Origin: Gonatopus flavifemur | Taxonomy: Eukaryota > Arthropoda > Insecta > Hymenoptera > Dryinidae | Assembly: GCA_018340375.1 (NCBI GenBank) | Contig: JAFFJZ010000001.1 | Coordinates: 65,030,001-65,094,000, forward strand | Reading direction: 5' to 3' | Length of the DNA: 64,000 nucleotides | Shown here: positions 1 to 12,800 of the stretch, piece after piece | How the letters are laid out: each line of letters starts with the position of its first letter | Position numbering within the stretch: position 1 is the first letter of the stretch | Program-made: the position numbers and the translations under genes | Notes under the pieces: model-generated | What the model was told of the DNA's origin: nothing | Databases searched by the model: none | The model's input: only the letters and a program-made list of their open reading frames with translations

Positions 1-3000
1 GGATAATCCAGAACTGAAAGCATCTTCCATTCGTATGGACGAACAACAAGTTCAGGATGTAAATTTCCTACACGGTTGTGCCAATCCCACTCTCATTCTG
101 ATTCATCAAGATATTAACGGCAGACACGTGAAAACTCATGAAATTTCTTTGCGGGACAAAGAGTTTGTTAAAGCGCCGTGGCGTCAGGACAACGTCGAGC
201 GAGAAGCAATGATGGTTATTCCGGTGCCATCTCCCATATGCGGCGCCATTATAGTAGGACAGGAAAGTATTTTATATCACGACGGCACAACGTATGTCGC
301 CGTCGTACCCCCTATTATCAAACAAAGTACCATCACTTGTTACGCCAAGGTCGACAATCAAGGACTCAGATATTTGCTTGGAGATATGGGTGGACATTTA
401 TTTATGTTATTTTTGGAGCAAGAGAAAAGACTCGACGGTTCCATGGGAGTAAAAGATTTGAAAGTAGAATTGCTAGGGGAAGTTAGTATTCCAGAATGTA
501 TAACTTACTTGGATAACGGAGTGATATTCATCGGAAGCCGTTTAGGCGATTCACAACTTATCAAATTAATTACCAAAGCCGACGAGAATGGCTCTTATTG
601 CGTGCCGATGGAAATCTTCACCAATCTGTCGCCTATCATCGATATGGCGGTGGTGGATCTCGAAAGACAAGGCCAAGGACAAATGGTCACGTGCTCGGGA
701 GCTTACAAAGAAGGCTCTCTCAGGATTATTAGAAACGGTATCGGTATTCAAGAACACGCCAGCATCGATTTACCTGGTATCAAAGGAATGTGGGCTCTAA
801 AGGTTGGGGGAGGGAATTTCGATAATACCTTAGTTTTGTCATTCGTCGGACAAACTAGAATATTGACTTTGAATGGCGAAGAGGTCGAGGAAACCGATAT
901 CCCAGGTTTTGTGGCGGACGAACAAACTTTTCACACCGGAAACGTCACGAATGATTTGTTCATTCAAATAACTCCTTCATCGGCGAGACTGATATCGCAC
1001 GAAACCAAAACCGTTGTTTCCGAATGGGAACCGGAAAACAAAAGAACTATAAGTGTCGTCGCGTGCAACGGTATCCAAATACTATGCGCTACCGGCAATG
1101 ATTTATTTTACATGGAAATAGTTGATAATCAAATAGTACCTAAAGGATTCACGACTCTACAGCACGAGGTAGCCTGTTTGGATATTTCTCCGCTCGATGG
1201 GGGTAACGAAACTCGAATCGCGGCTGTTGGATTGTGGACCGACATTTCCGTTCGTATTCTCACGTTACCCGCGTTGGAGGAAATCAACAAAGAACTGTTG
1301 GGAGGTGAAATCATACCCAGGTCTATCTTAATGACTTGTTTCGAAGGAAACACGTACTTATTATGCGCTCTCGGAGACGGTAGCATGTATTACTTTACTT
1401 TACATAAACAAACCGGCATGCTATCCGATAAGAAAAAAGTTACCCTTGGCACACAACCAACAGTTTTACGAACATTCAGATCCCTATCCACGACAAACGT
1501 TTTTGCCTGTTCGGACCGACCTACCGTCATTTATTCTTCAAATCATAAGCTTGTATTCAGTAACGTTAATCTAAAAGAAGTTAATCATATGTGTTCTTTG
1601 AATGCCGAATCTTATCCTGATAGTTTAGCGTTAGCAACGGACAGTACCGTCACCATTGGAACGATCGATGAAATTCAAAAGCTCCACATACGTACGGTAC
1701 CTCTCGGCGAATCCCCAAAGAGAATCGCTTATCAGGAGAGTTCTCAAACGTTTGGAGTGATAACATTGAGAATCGATGTACAGGAAAGCAGCGGTGTAAG
1801 TATCGTCAGACAATCCGCCTCCACCCAAGCGGTTTCTACCTCGAGTAGCAGTCATATAGCGTCGCACAATAAACCAACCGGGCACACGGCCAGTGATATC
1901 GGACAAGAAATTGAAGTACACAATCTTTTGATCATCGATCAACATACCTTCGAAGTTTTACACGCCCACACTTTAATGCCCTCGGAATACGCTCTCTCTT
2001 TAATATCAACCAAACTAGGCGAAGATCCTACCTCTTATTTCATCGTTGGAACCGCTCTAACGAATCCCGACGAGACCGAACCGAGAATGGGCAGGATACT
2101 TTTGTATCATTGGAACGACGGTAAACTCACTCAAGTTGCCGAGAAGGAGATCAAAGGATCCTGCTATTCCTTGGTGGAATTCAATGGAAAACTTCTAGCC
2201 AGTATCAACAGTACCGTAAGGTTATTCGAATGGACAGCTGAAAAGGAACTCAGATTAGAGTGCAGTCATTTCAACAACATAACAGCTCTTTACTTAAAAA
2301 CTAAAGGTGATTTTGTCCTCGTCGGGGATCTCATGAGATCTTTAACGTTGCTTCAATATAAAACCATGGAGGGCAGTTTCGAGGAAATTGCCAGGGATTA
2401 TAATCCCAATTGGATGACGGCTATAGAAATCTTGGACGACGATACTTTCCTAGGAGCTGAAAATTGTTTCAATCTTTTCGTTTGTCAAAAAGATAGGTAA
2501 GATACTCTCGTACAGCTTTTTTTTCATCGAAGATCTTATATTTTTCATTTTCTTCAACAGTGCTGCGACATCGGAAGACGAGAGACAACAAATGCAAGAG
2601 GTCGGCCAGTTTCATTTGGGAGATATGGTCAACGTGTTTCGACATGGTTCTTTAGTAATGCAACATCTAGGTGAATCTAGTACACCCACGCAAGGTTGTG
2701 TCCTATTTGGAACCGTCAGCGGCGCGATAGGCCTCGTAACGCAAATTCCTGCAGCCTTTTATGAATTTCTTCGCAATCTAGAAGACAGATTAACATCCGT
2801 TATCAAAAGTGTCGGCAAAATTGAACATTCTTTCTGGAGAAGTTTTAACACTGATTTGAAGATGGAGCAATGCGAGGGATTCATAGATGGCGATCTTATT
2901 GAGAGTTTTCTTGATTTAACTCACGAAAAAATGGCTGAAGTTGCTATGGGTTTGATGGTAAGTCGTCCCTCCTCACCACCCTCCTTGTTTTTTTGTTTTT

Positions 3001-3128
3001 GCAAATAGTTTGTCAATCTTTTGTTTTGTTTGTTGATTTTTCAGATCGACGACGGAAGTGGTATGAAGAAAGAAGCAACTGTAGATGATTTAGTTAAAAT
3101 TGTAGAAGATCTAACGAGAATACATTGA
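1..3128 (+). CDS. DDB1: DNA damage-binding protein 1 (DDB1), 5'-partial
   Basis: Three exons splice in frame: 1..2496, 2561..2957 and 3045..3128 (introns of 64 and 87 nt, both GT-AG). The visible product is about 991 residues, against about 1140 for the animal family, so roughly the first 150 residues lie left of the window. Codons start at base 2, and the reading frame is open upstream of the first visible Met (base 35), which is therefore internal. Family signatures seen directly are [90 protein letters not shown] and the C-terminal [18 protein letters not shown] ending in TRIH. DDB1 folds as three WD-type beta-propellers plus a helical C-terminal domain and bridges CUL4 to DCAF substrate receptors in a nuclear and cytosolic ubiquitin ligase that acts in DNA repair, replication licensing and protein turnover. 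No frameshift or missing block is visible. Identification is essentially certain. Confidence 0.97.
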
Positions 3129-3253
3129 ACATCTTTGATGAGATGTTCTATGGATTTAGAAAACATTGGAAATTTTTCTTTCAAGTGTGAAACATCTGGT
3201 ACGCTATTTTTATTTGTGACACGATATTCAAACATGAACAGTATGATTTATTC

Positions 3254-3259
3254 AATAAA
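3254..3259 (+). terminator. DDB1 poly(A) signal
   Basis: A canonical AATAAA lies 125 nt after the DDB1 stop codon, followed by T-rich and GT-rich sequence. It is the nearest canonical hexamer downstream. Confidence 0.6.
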
Positions 3260-4096
3260 TGTTAAGTCAATTAAGAAATAATTCGTTTGAGTTGATGAAT
3301 AATAACTTGGTTCGGAGAGAAGTGAAAAGAGAAAAAACAAAGGTCAACAATTTTATTTTATTATATTGCAGAGAAACTTTTATATATATATATATGTATA
3401 CATAAATAAATATTCGTGTATGCAGGTTTTGCATTGATACTAATATTTTGAACTATCATAAGAAATTGTTGTTCAAAAAGTACGGAAAGAAATTTCAACA
3501 CTTACAATGCCTACTTGAGTGTTCTTCACTTTGACCTTTCAAATAAACAATTATACAATAAAATTCCTTGCCTTAGGTTCCTAGTATGAAGAATTTTAGA
3601 AGATTTAGAGCGTGCAAGTTCAAAAATAATCCTGAATGAATTGTCATTGTTTCTCAATGTACATCGTGTTTTTTCAAAGTATAATAATATAGAAGAGAGT
3701 GTGGTTTGTGTGCACGTTAGTAGACTCTTTTCAACTTTGTTTTCTCGGATATCGAATTTTATTCGAATGGAAAATCAAAGAGGGTTTCATCAAAGTGCTT
3801 TCTTTTGAGATACGAATTCAAAACAAAATAACATAGCGCTCAATCATTCACGGTACGTGCAGTGTGCAGTTATAAATCTCTGTAAGTTTAATCAATTTGG
3901 CAACGATAATATGTAATGAAAATTTATAAAATCATGTGATGCTAGAGATAAAAATGAATATTATTCTTAATATGACTGAATATCCCATAAATGCCTATCC
4001 ATTGGTAGTACCTTTATATCTTTGTAAGATCGAGTGTAAATAAAAAGAAATACTCCATTTAAAAGAGAATCTGTTATTACTGTGAAAGAAAAAAAA
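3260..4096. other. Convergent intergenic spacer between DDB1 and ARL16
   Basis: This is AT-rich unique-looking sequence with a short TA run near 3384-3396. It must hold the ARL16 3' end on the - strand. No ORF, RNA gene or foldback element was recognised. Confidence 0.5.
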
Positions 4097-4715
4097 TTAA
4101 TTGTCTCTATTGGGTCTCATAGCGGCTTTCAATACAGCGGGATCGAACAACCATTTTCTCAATTCTTCTACTCCTTGACCCGTCATAGCGCTCGTCTCTA
4201 TGACAGTAATCTGTTGCGTTATCTCTTTCTGTAATCGCGCGAAATGTAGCATGAGAAGAGCTTCGTTTCTCATTTGACGATACGACAAATCCATTTTGTT
4301 CAACACCAATGCGAATTTGACGTTCCTCAATCGTGGTTCCACAAGAGTGGAGTAGAGCAACATCGCAGCTGTACTTATTTGACAAAGATTACTCGCGTCT
4401 ATCACATAAATTATTTTGTATACCTGGTAACATTAAATCAAACAAGAATTTCAAGTTTTGAATAATCTTTCAAAGTGATCGTTCGAAAAACAATATTTGT
4501 ACAATTACTTTGTCGTAATAATGTTTCCATAAAGGAGCCATACTTCCTCCTATTTCTTTGACTATCATATCGAATTGGCCAGTATCATTTTTCACGACGT
4601 ACAAATTAATACCATTCGTGGGCACCGTATGACTCGATTCTTGTATCTCATCGCCTTGCAGTTGTTTCATCAACAGAGTTTTTCCAGATTTTATAGGTCC
4701 GATGCAGAGACACAT
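4097..4715 (-). CDS. ARL16: ADP-ribosylation-factor-like GTPase 16 (ARL16)
   Basis: Two exons on the - strand, 4715..4509 and 4423..4097, are joined across an 85-nt GT-AG intron (4424..4508) and give 177 residues. The chosen start yields MCLCIGPIKSGKTLL, which places the P-loop (GPIKSGKT) at the extreme N-terminus as in ARL16. An upstream in-frame extension adds non-conserved residues. Other motifs are EIGGSMAPLWKHYY in the G3 position (ARL16 proteins lack the canonical DxxGQ), VIDASN, the G4 motif NKMD and the G5-like TSAMTG. No N-terminal Gly for myristoylation is present, also as in ARL16. The vertebrate protein has been linked to ciliary trafficking and to innate immune regulation; the insect role is not known from sequence. 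The gene is tail-to-tail with DDB1 and head-to-tail with the ZNF106-like gene. Confidence 0.88.
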
Positions 4716-6010
4716 TTGAAATACAATCCGTGAGAATGTTACCCTTCGATACGAATTGATCCAACACGCGAAATAATACACGTATTATTGATCAAACAAA
4801 CTCTAGGAATATAGGATAGAAAGTACACAAAAAAACACACCAGAATTCTTCTTCCATCAAAAATGTTTTAATGATATATAATATACAATTACTCACAACA
4901 AAATATTAAAACTCAACTTTTATGATAGATTATTCATCATTGGAGAAAAAACAAATTAATGAACATCGCGTTGCGTTTAACGCGAATCAATGTTTTTCAA
5001 GTCATCATTTGTTGTACCACAACTTTTTCTAATTTGCAATTCAAAGGAGTTTATCGAGATCATCGCATAGCAACATTTGAGCAAGAATAAATATAAATTG
5101 TGTAGAAGTTATTTATAAATATCTTGGAGACATTCAGCCCTCTATAAACATAAATCTACACAGCTATAACATTTTCTTTAAATATATTATTGTATTTCTG
5201 TGTGGAAATGAACATGAAAACGTAATTCAAGAGTTTTTCTGTACCACTTGGATGAAAGAAAGACAAGGTACGGAAAAACTTCGAAACTTCATTATATCGT
5301 TTTAATACATTATTTCGTATCTTATTTATTATATCCAACAAATTCTTAAAAAAAAAAATAATAAAAGATTTTCAAATTCTCTAAGCGTACCGTGCATCGG
5401 AGGTGTCATCGATCAATGTCACACATTTTACAACAAACAGAAGTTACAGTATTATTATCAATTGCAAAAATTTGTGTAAAACATGGCGTTTTGATTCTTC
5501 GACATTTTACGTTGTTTGAAAAATACGTCAAGTTTCCAATTTTATATATTATATACACATCTAAATAGTTTTTATCCAGATAACAATTTTTTTCAGTTGA
5601 CAAGTCAGGTAGTATTGTGTCGTACACTGTAGTATTTTAGAGTCATCAATATTTTATCGTAAAATGTATCGAAAAAATCTTTAGAAATATAAATCCTCTC
5701 TTGACAACGATCATCGTGAGAATTCATCAATTTTGTTCGTTAGTTTTGTCATCTGGATATGTACAATACGTATTGTAAATTTCATAAAGATTTCTAATCC
5801 AACTGTACACCATGATCACAATTTCATTATTGTTATCTCTCATTCACGAGAAAGATATTTTACTTAGAATAGAATTTCGGTTTCCCTCTATCATTTTAAC
5901 AAAATTGTGTCGAATTACGGTGATGTACTATTCGATGAAATATAAAATTACGTGTTTTGATATACTCTTTGAAATGTGTTGTTATGATGATAAAATAGAA
6001 AAATGCACGA

Positions 6011-6050
6011 TGTTGTTGATGTTGTTGTTGTTGTTATTGTTGTTGTTGTT
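6011..6050. repeat. GTT trinucleotide microsatellite
   Basis: An interrupted run of GTT (AAC on the other strand), about 13 units. Confidence 0.85.
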
Positions 6051-6616
6051 TTCTTTTTTCATCATTTCAAACAAAAATTCCAATATGGAAGGAGTCACAT
6101 ATAAAAAAAAACAAACATACGATATATTATACGCTCCGGTATTCATCAACAAGATATATGGTATATATAATAATATCATCATCATTTTGAATGTTAATTT
6201 CAATATCTTCTTTTTTAGCAAATGTAAAGTTTGCTATCGGTAGGAGCAGTAAACGGTATTTGTCTTCTTAATTCCCTTTTCTTTTGTTTTTCTTCATTAT
6301 TTATAATTGGTGAAAATGAGTTCTTTAGTGCTCGGAAGGCACATCAATATCATTTTACTTCATAATAAATAACAACGAAACGTATCGATTTTATTTGGTC
6401 TTCGTTACGTGAAACTTACAGCGCCCGGAATATTGCGATATTGCAATCCCGGGTGCTATAACAGGGCTCTACATCGAGCAACCAAATTTGATTATTCATC
6501 GCATTTCAAAATGGTAATGACATTTATCATGCTTTACGTCTTTTTGTTTTTCTTGCAATATATCTAATTCATCTAAATTTCTGTACAAATATATGTGCAT
6601 ATTTATATATAATAAC

Positions 6617-6673
6617 GTATGTATCTATGTATGTATGTATGTTATGTATGCATGTATGTATGTATATATATAT
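6617..6673. repeat. TATG tetranucleotide microsatellite with TA tail
   Basis: Imperfect TATG units grading into TA repeats. Confidence 0.8.
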
Positions 6674-6777
6674 CATAATATATATACATATATTACATTA
6701 CAAATCGAAGTATTCGCTTCTTAGTTCTAAATCTTATTTACAATTGTCTAAAAGAATAAACAAATCTTTCTCTCAGT

Positions 6778-6783
6778 TTATTT
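6778..6783 (-). terminator. Candidate poly(A) signal of the ZNF106-like gene
   Basis: AATAAA on the - strand (TTTATT on +), about 110 nt beyond the terminal stop codon at 6892. Confidence 0.45.
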
Positions 6784-6891
6784 CTTTTTATCTCCTTTTT
6801 TTCTTCTTTGAATAGGAGTATATCGAAGTTACCTTTGAATAATCCTCCTCGTTGTAAGACTAGATTCGAATTTGCCAGTCGTTTTGCGAAT

Positions 6892-9800
6892 TTATCTATT
6901 TTTCAACAGAATTCTCACTTGCGGCGGCATTGGCCACGTATGTAAGCGTTTGTCCTTACTACCTGCTATGATCTGTAATTTAAAATACCGTTGTGTCATT
7001 ATTATTTTACCATATTATCGCAGAAGGAGGTCACCATCCGTGATAATTGTTATTGATTCATTTTTTGTTTGAGCAACCTATTATTGAAACACTGAAAATG
7101 ATCCCGTATGGAAATATTTCGCTGAAAAATGTCATTTTGAGAAATGAGAAATCTTTGAAATTTAGGACACTCTGCACAAACTTTTTTCCGAGCAATTTCA
7201 AATTGCACTCTGAAAAAATTTAGACAAAACTCTAATAAATTGTCTACATTCCTATGATTGTTGAATTGTAGGAAAACGTGAAGAAGTGTTTGACAATTTT
7301 TACATCGAAGCTTTGTCGGAATTTGAAAACTTTGACAAAAGTCTATGCAAAATGTCCCAAATTAGTTGGATCTTTTATGAAAATTTTAGAGTTTTTTTAA
7401 AGAGATGACTCATGGCATTGTAGAAAGTTTTCAGCAAAACATGTTCATACGAGATGAGAACTTTGTTTTTACCTTTTGAGCTATAACTTCCATACTGAGT
7501 AACATATTCCCAGGTCCAGGTATGCTACAAATGAGTTTATTATCCTGAAAAAGGAAGGATAATTTTTAATTTCATGTAGCTTATCGCTCAAGAATAGCGA
7601 GAATACGATGAATTTACCTTTGTATCGAAAATATAAATATTTCCGTCATAACATCCAGCAAACAGCAAGTCTTTGAACAGTCTCATGCAGACGATGCCTA
7701 CCCCAGCATTATATTGAATCACTTGTTCTCCAGTCTGAGGAGAGAAATTACATAAATCGTCGATTGAATTTGTGAATTTTGTTAATTCGTGTAAATAAAC
7801 GTGTATATACAAACCGTGAAATCAAAGACAGGTATAGAAGTGCTGCTAGTTCCACAATAAATTAAATTATGATCACGCATCATGCTGTACACGGTATGAC
7901 TCTTTTGTCCGCAAATTGTACGAAGAAATAGACCAGTTTGAGCATCTCTTATGGTTATCGGATGACTACGAGATGCGACTATCAGAACCCTTCGAGCACC
8001 CTCGTTTGTCGCTTTCAAGGCCAGAACAGATTTATCCGAGAATTGTATAGTGTCAGCTTTCAGGATATTTGACTGTAAAACATCGTTTGAATAAATAATC
8101 TTGATAGAAGAGATTTAAAAGAATTGAAAATGAATAGAAAATACCTTAATGTGAAACCGCGAAACGTATCCAGATTTAGTGCCAATAAATAATACTCCCC
8201 AAGCTTGATCCATGCATTGAACCGGGCTATCTATGTTGTACGTTTCCTTAGCTTCTTCGCTCTAAATTGAGGAATGAGGAATAAAAGAAAATTAAAAAAT
8301 CAGAATAAGTTATATGAGATAAAATAACTTACCTTGATATTATAACACCTCAATGTTCCGTCCAAAGAACCAGAATATATCCAATCCTTTGCAGGTTCGT
8401 TAGATCCAGTTGTATGAACGTACAAGCAAGTTACCGCAGATTTGTGACCTTTATAGACATTTAAAATTCCATCGGAATTCTGACTGTAACGATAAATAGT
8501 GCCATCTTCGCTGGCAGCAAAGAAAGAATCTCCGTATACCTAAAAGATTTCACATTTTCTATCTATTTTTTGTCAAAACAAAATTCGGACAAATGCAAAA
8601 AATTCTTCTCTTCGAAATTCACAATGAAAAAAAAAAAAAAACAAACAAAAACAAAACAACGAACATAAATTTGGGTGAGGTGAAGAATTGGTAGATCGAT
8701 GATTAACCATGAAATTCATTCAAACTTTATTAATACTAGGACTTTGTTTGTTTTTATACAAAAAATTTTTTATATATTTCGAAGATCCGTTTATAGTGCG
8801 TCAAAGAGATAAGAAAATCAATTTGAAAAGAAAAATGAAAATAGCAACAGCTGAATGTAAAAAAAAATAAAATAAAAGTAAAATACTGTCCGATGGAATA
8901 TATATAAAAGGAATAAAAAATGAAAATTGTCGAAAAGAGAAGAAAATGTTACAATTCCCAGAAAAAGTGTGTATGGAAAAGAAAATAACAAAAAAAAAAA
9001 AAGAAAGTAAATTATTTGGAAGTTTTTTTCTTACGAGTAAAACGAGAATGTTTTGGTTTGACTTTGCGTTTTGGTGTTTTTTTTACCTTAATATCTAAAA
9101 TAGGACCTTTGTGACTCGCATATTGTATCCTCGGAGGTTCTATTTCCTCAACACAATCGTTATCTTCTTCCTCTTCGTGGATTTGGTTCACGTTGCTGGC
9201 ATCCAAGGATGTTTTTTCGTTCACTATTTGGATTTCCGGTTCTTCTTCTTCTTCTTCTTCTTCTTCTTTTTCCTTTTGCGGAGGAGAAGAATCAGTTGTT
9301 TCCAAAGTGGTTTCCAAGAAGGGTGTGCTGGTACTTTTGACTCGCAATACGGCATCCGCTAGGACGTTGGGTTCGATTATGGTGATGGATGTGCGTTTGA
9401 TCGTTGGTTTGGGAGCGGCGGATTGTTCATCCAAGGATTGAGACTTTTTAACCGAGATGATACCACCGCTACCGTCCACATTATCGTCCGTTACGTCCAA
9501 GGAGGATTGTTGACTCACTTTGATTTGTCCGTGATCTTTTTTCCTCGCGGCGCTGGAAGCTTTGGATTTTGCTATCGTTTTGAATTTCCCGTACAGATTG
9601 ATACCGGACAGACCGTAACTTCGAAGAACGTTGGGATTCACATCTGGTTTTAATAAAGTATGTTTGCAGTCGATCAACCTGACTTTACACTCCATGTTCA
9701 ATTTCGGACATCCCTTTTGTTTTCGACGAGTATTGGAATGAAGGAGTCCTTCCGCTCGAGAGGGAGCTCGTCTCTTGTTGACGGGAGTTTGTGATTTGTG

Positions 9801-12800
9801 AGAGTGGGCTCTTTTTTTGGAATTTTGAGCAATCTCTGCCATTTCCGCGTCCGACGACATGGTCGATGAGATGGGCGACATGGTTCTGCTGTTGATATTG
9901 TGAGAACTTTTATCTTGAAGATTTTGAGCATCGTCGTCGAGTCTTATCCTCTTGACGGTATCGTCGGAGTGTCTGGAGCTCCTTCGCAGGGGAGTAGTTT
10001 TGTTATTCTTCTTACGCTTCAATGATTTTTTATTACCATACGAGTCCTCGTTGGATATCTCATCCTCCGGGGGGAGGATTTCCATTCTAGAGTGGGTAAC
10101 TCTCGGTTCTTCGGGAACATTTTCTCCAGATTTTTCTATCGTTTCGTCCCTCGTGCTGGAGGTTTCCGCGACTGACACTACCACAAACGTTGATTTCACA
10201 GAGCTCTCCTTTGGCGATAACCTTGCAAAACCAACGACTTCGGATTCCGAAGATTCTTCCGACTCTTCTACCGGAATTGCTGGAGTAGTAATAGTAGTAG
10301 TATTAATAGTAACGGGTTCTGATTGGTCGTCACGATCCTTATCGGATGTGATTTCTTGCTCTCCCGATCCCTCCTCGTTGACAACAGTACTCTGATCTTG
10401 CGACTCCGTTGCTCGTTCTTGAGTAGATTTTTCCAAAACAGGGGAAGAGCAGGGTAGATTTTCCTCACTCTGCACAAGAATAACATCATCATCGGTCTTG
10501 GAAGTGTCTTGTTTGGGTGTATCCTTCGAACCCGATGCACGTTCTTCCTCTTCGAACTCCGAATCGACAAGAAGATCCTCTTTATGAGCAAATTCCTCGT
10601 CGCTGGGCAAATTTTCCATCACCGCGTTGATTTCGGAACTATGATCTACTTCAACGCTGGGTTGAATAGTTAGATCTTTGCGCACTCTGATGAGAGGAAC
10701 TTTGATTTCGGTTACGTCTTCGGAATCTTCAGTTTGATCGTTGCTCTTGGTGGTCTCTTCGTTTTGTGTATTCGTTGTTGCAATGTTGTTCGTTTCGGTC
10801 TCTGGAATATTCTTCTCGGTCGATGTTACATCCTGGTTTGTCGGTAAAACACTGATTTCCTCGTTGGATAGTTGAGGATGAACAGGATCTTCGGAAGCTG
10901 GGGGAGAATCTTTGTTATTTTGTTCGGATAAATCCTCGATTCTACCTGAAGCTACCGCATCTATAATTTCGGTTATATGTTTCGAAAAGGTTGAAGAATC
11001 TTCATTGTCGTTGGTTGTAGCGGTACCGGAAGAGGATTCGTTTGTTTTCTTATCTAAAGCTTCCAACAAATCTCGCTTCTGTTGTAACTTTTTAATGTAT
11101 AAAGTGTTGAGTGGTAATTCCTCTTCGGTGGGTGTCAAATCGTTGGTGGTTTCTAGCAATTCGTCCAATTGTTTCTTCTTCTTCTTACGCGCTTCGGATT
11201 TCTGTTTTCGAGAAATCGCCATTTCACGTTTGATGGATTCCTCGAGAAGAGCTAGACCGGTGTTCGGTCTTTTCGGTTCTTGAGTGGTCTTCGTGGGTGG
11301 CGAAATCGAATCTTGCGTACTCTCGTCGGAATATATAAGCGCCCTATCGATGGGCGTTTTATTATCCATCCTTTTATTGCTATCTTGTCGTTTATCTCGT
11401 TTTTCCGGCGTTTTGCTTTTGGTTTTATAACTCTTCGAAGAGTCTGCGTGGTTCTCATGTCTTTTGTTAATTTCTGCGACCTCCTCGTCGATACTTTTAT
11501 CCTTTCTCGATTGAACCTTCTCGCTGATCTTTTTGTTGGAAGGTTTTTTATCCACAATCTTCTTACTTGCTCTGCTCCTCGGTCTTGGGGTAACGGCCCC
11601 GCCATCGTGCATCTCGTTCCTCGAATGAGCCCTCTCCTCCACGTGACTTTGACTTTGCGATTGTCTATGATGACCATCGTGATCGTCGTTACGTAATTTC
11701 TTCAATATAGATTTGGTTGTTTCGTGTGATTTCTTTTCCGGGACACTCGATGCTTTCTCACTCGGTTCATTCTCCGTCGAATCTTCCCATCTCACAGCTC
11801 TATCCTCTTTTTGTTTTTTCTTTCTCTTTGGCGTCGGGGGTCTGGGAGTTCTCGTGTACCGAGTGACTTCTTCGTCTTCCGAACTGTACGTTATTGGAAA
11901 ATTCTTTTTGCGTTTCGTCGATTCGTGTTTCGAGGAAGATTTGTGACCGATTTCCGCCTTTCGATCGGTCTTCGATGAAATTTCTTTCGACGTAGGTTGA
12001 GTATTGACATCCATATTTTGTATCAACTGTGACATAAGGGCAGGAGTTTGAGGTCTGATAGAAATTTCCTCTTGAATATTTTGCAATTCCGATTCATCGT
12101 CTTCCGCATCTTCTTCCACCCGTTCTTCCTCGTCCTCCCTATCTTGGGACGAATCAGTCTCTTTAGGGAAGTTTCCGCTCTTCAACATTTGATACAGCTC
12201 CATCTTTTCCGTGGTCAATTTATGAATTTCGACATCAATTTGAACCATTCTGGCCATTATAGCTTGCTCGGTGGTTGGTTTTCCAACTAATTTCACGGTT
12301 CCACTCTTGACGGCTTCCTTCACCCTCTTCTCTGTGATATTTTTCAATTTCTCATGTTTATGTTTCATCTTCTTCTTATCGTCCTTGATTTTATGTAAAG
12401 CGTCGTGGTGTTTACTTTTTTTCTTCTCCTTTGCCAAATCCGTGGTCGAGACGCTACTGTTGCCAGCTCCATCCGATGCACTTTTCTTTTTGCCTGCGAG
12501 TAAATTGTCTATGTCTTTTAATTTTTCCAATTCCACGATGGGATTCTGACGAATATTATTGGAAGTTGTTTTATTATGACAAACACTCATCGTTCCATAC
12601 TCACGATCTTTTTCTTTGTCCTTTTCCTCCGTTCCGAGACCACCGTTCACGTGCTTGTTAATTTTCTCCTCGTGGATTTTGGGACGCGACGATTGAGGTC
12701 CAACTTTGTAATTCGATTCCATGTTCCACAAACCCTTCTCAAAATCGTGCAGGTCGCTCAGTTTAGATGATTCCTTCAACGCAGCTTTCGTAGGAACTTG

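Larger units (their letters stand above)
4716..6777. other. Intergenic region downstream of the ZNF106-like gene
   Basis: AT-rich sequence that should contain the ARL16 promoter (near 4720-4900) and flank the ZNF106-like 3' end. Only short ORFs with no recognisable protein occur. Two microsatellites are listed separately. A GC-rich imperfect inverted repeat surrounds AATATTGCGATATTGCAAT at 6420-6463; its function is unknown. Confidence 0.45.

Noticed and set aside
35..2500. Met at base 35 as the start of DDB1, and TAA at 2498 as its stop
   Set aside because: The frame is open to base 2 with DDB1-like residues, and the TAA is intronic sequence after a GT donor at 2497.
4716..4781. N-terminal extension of ARL16 from an upstream in-frame Met
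   Set aside because: Residues are not ARL16-like; the Met at 4715 puts the P-loop at the family's usual place.
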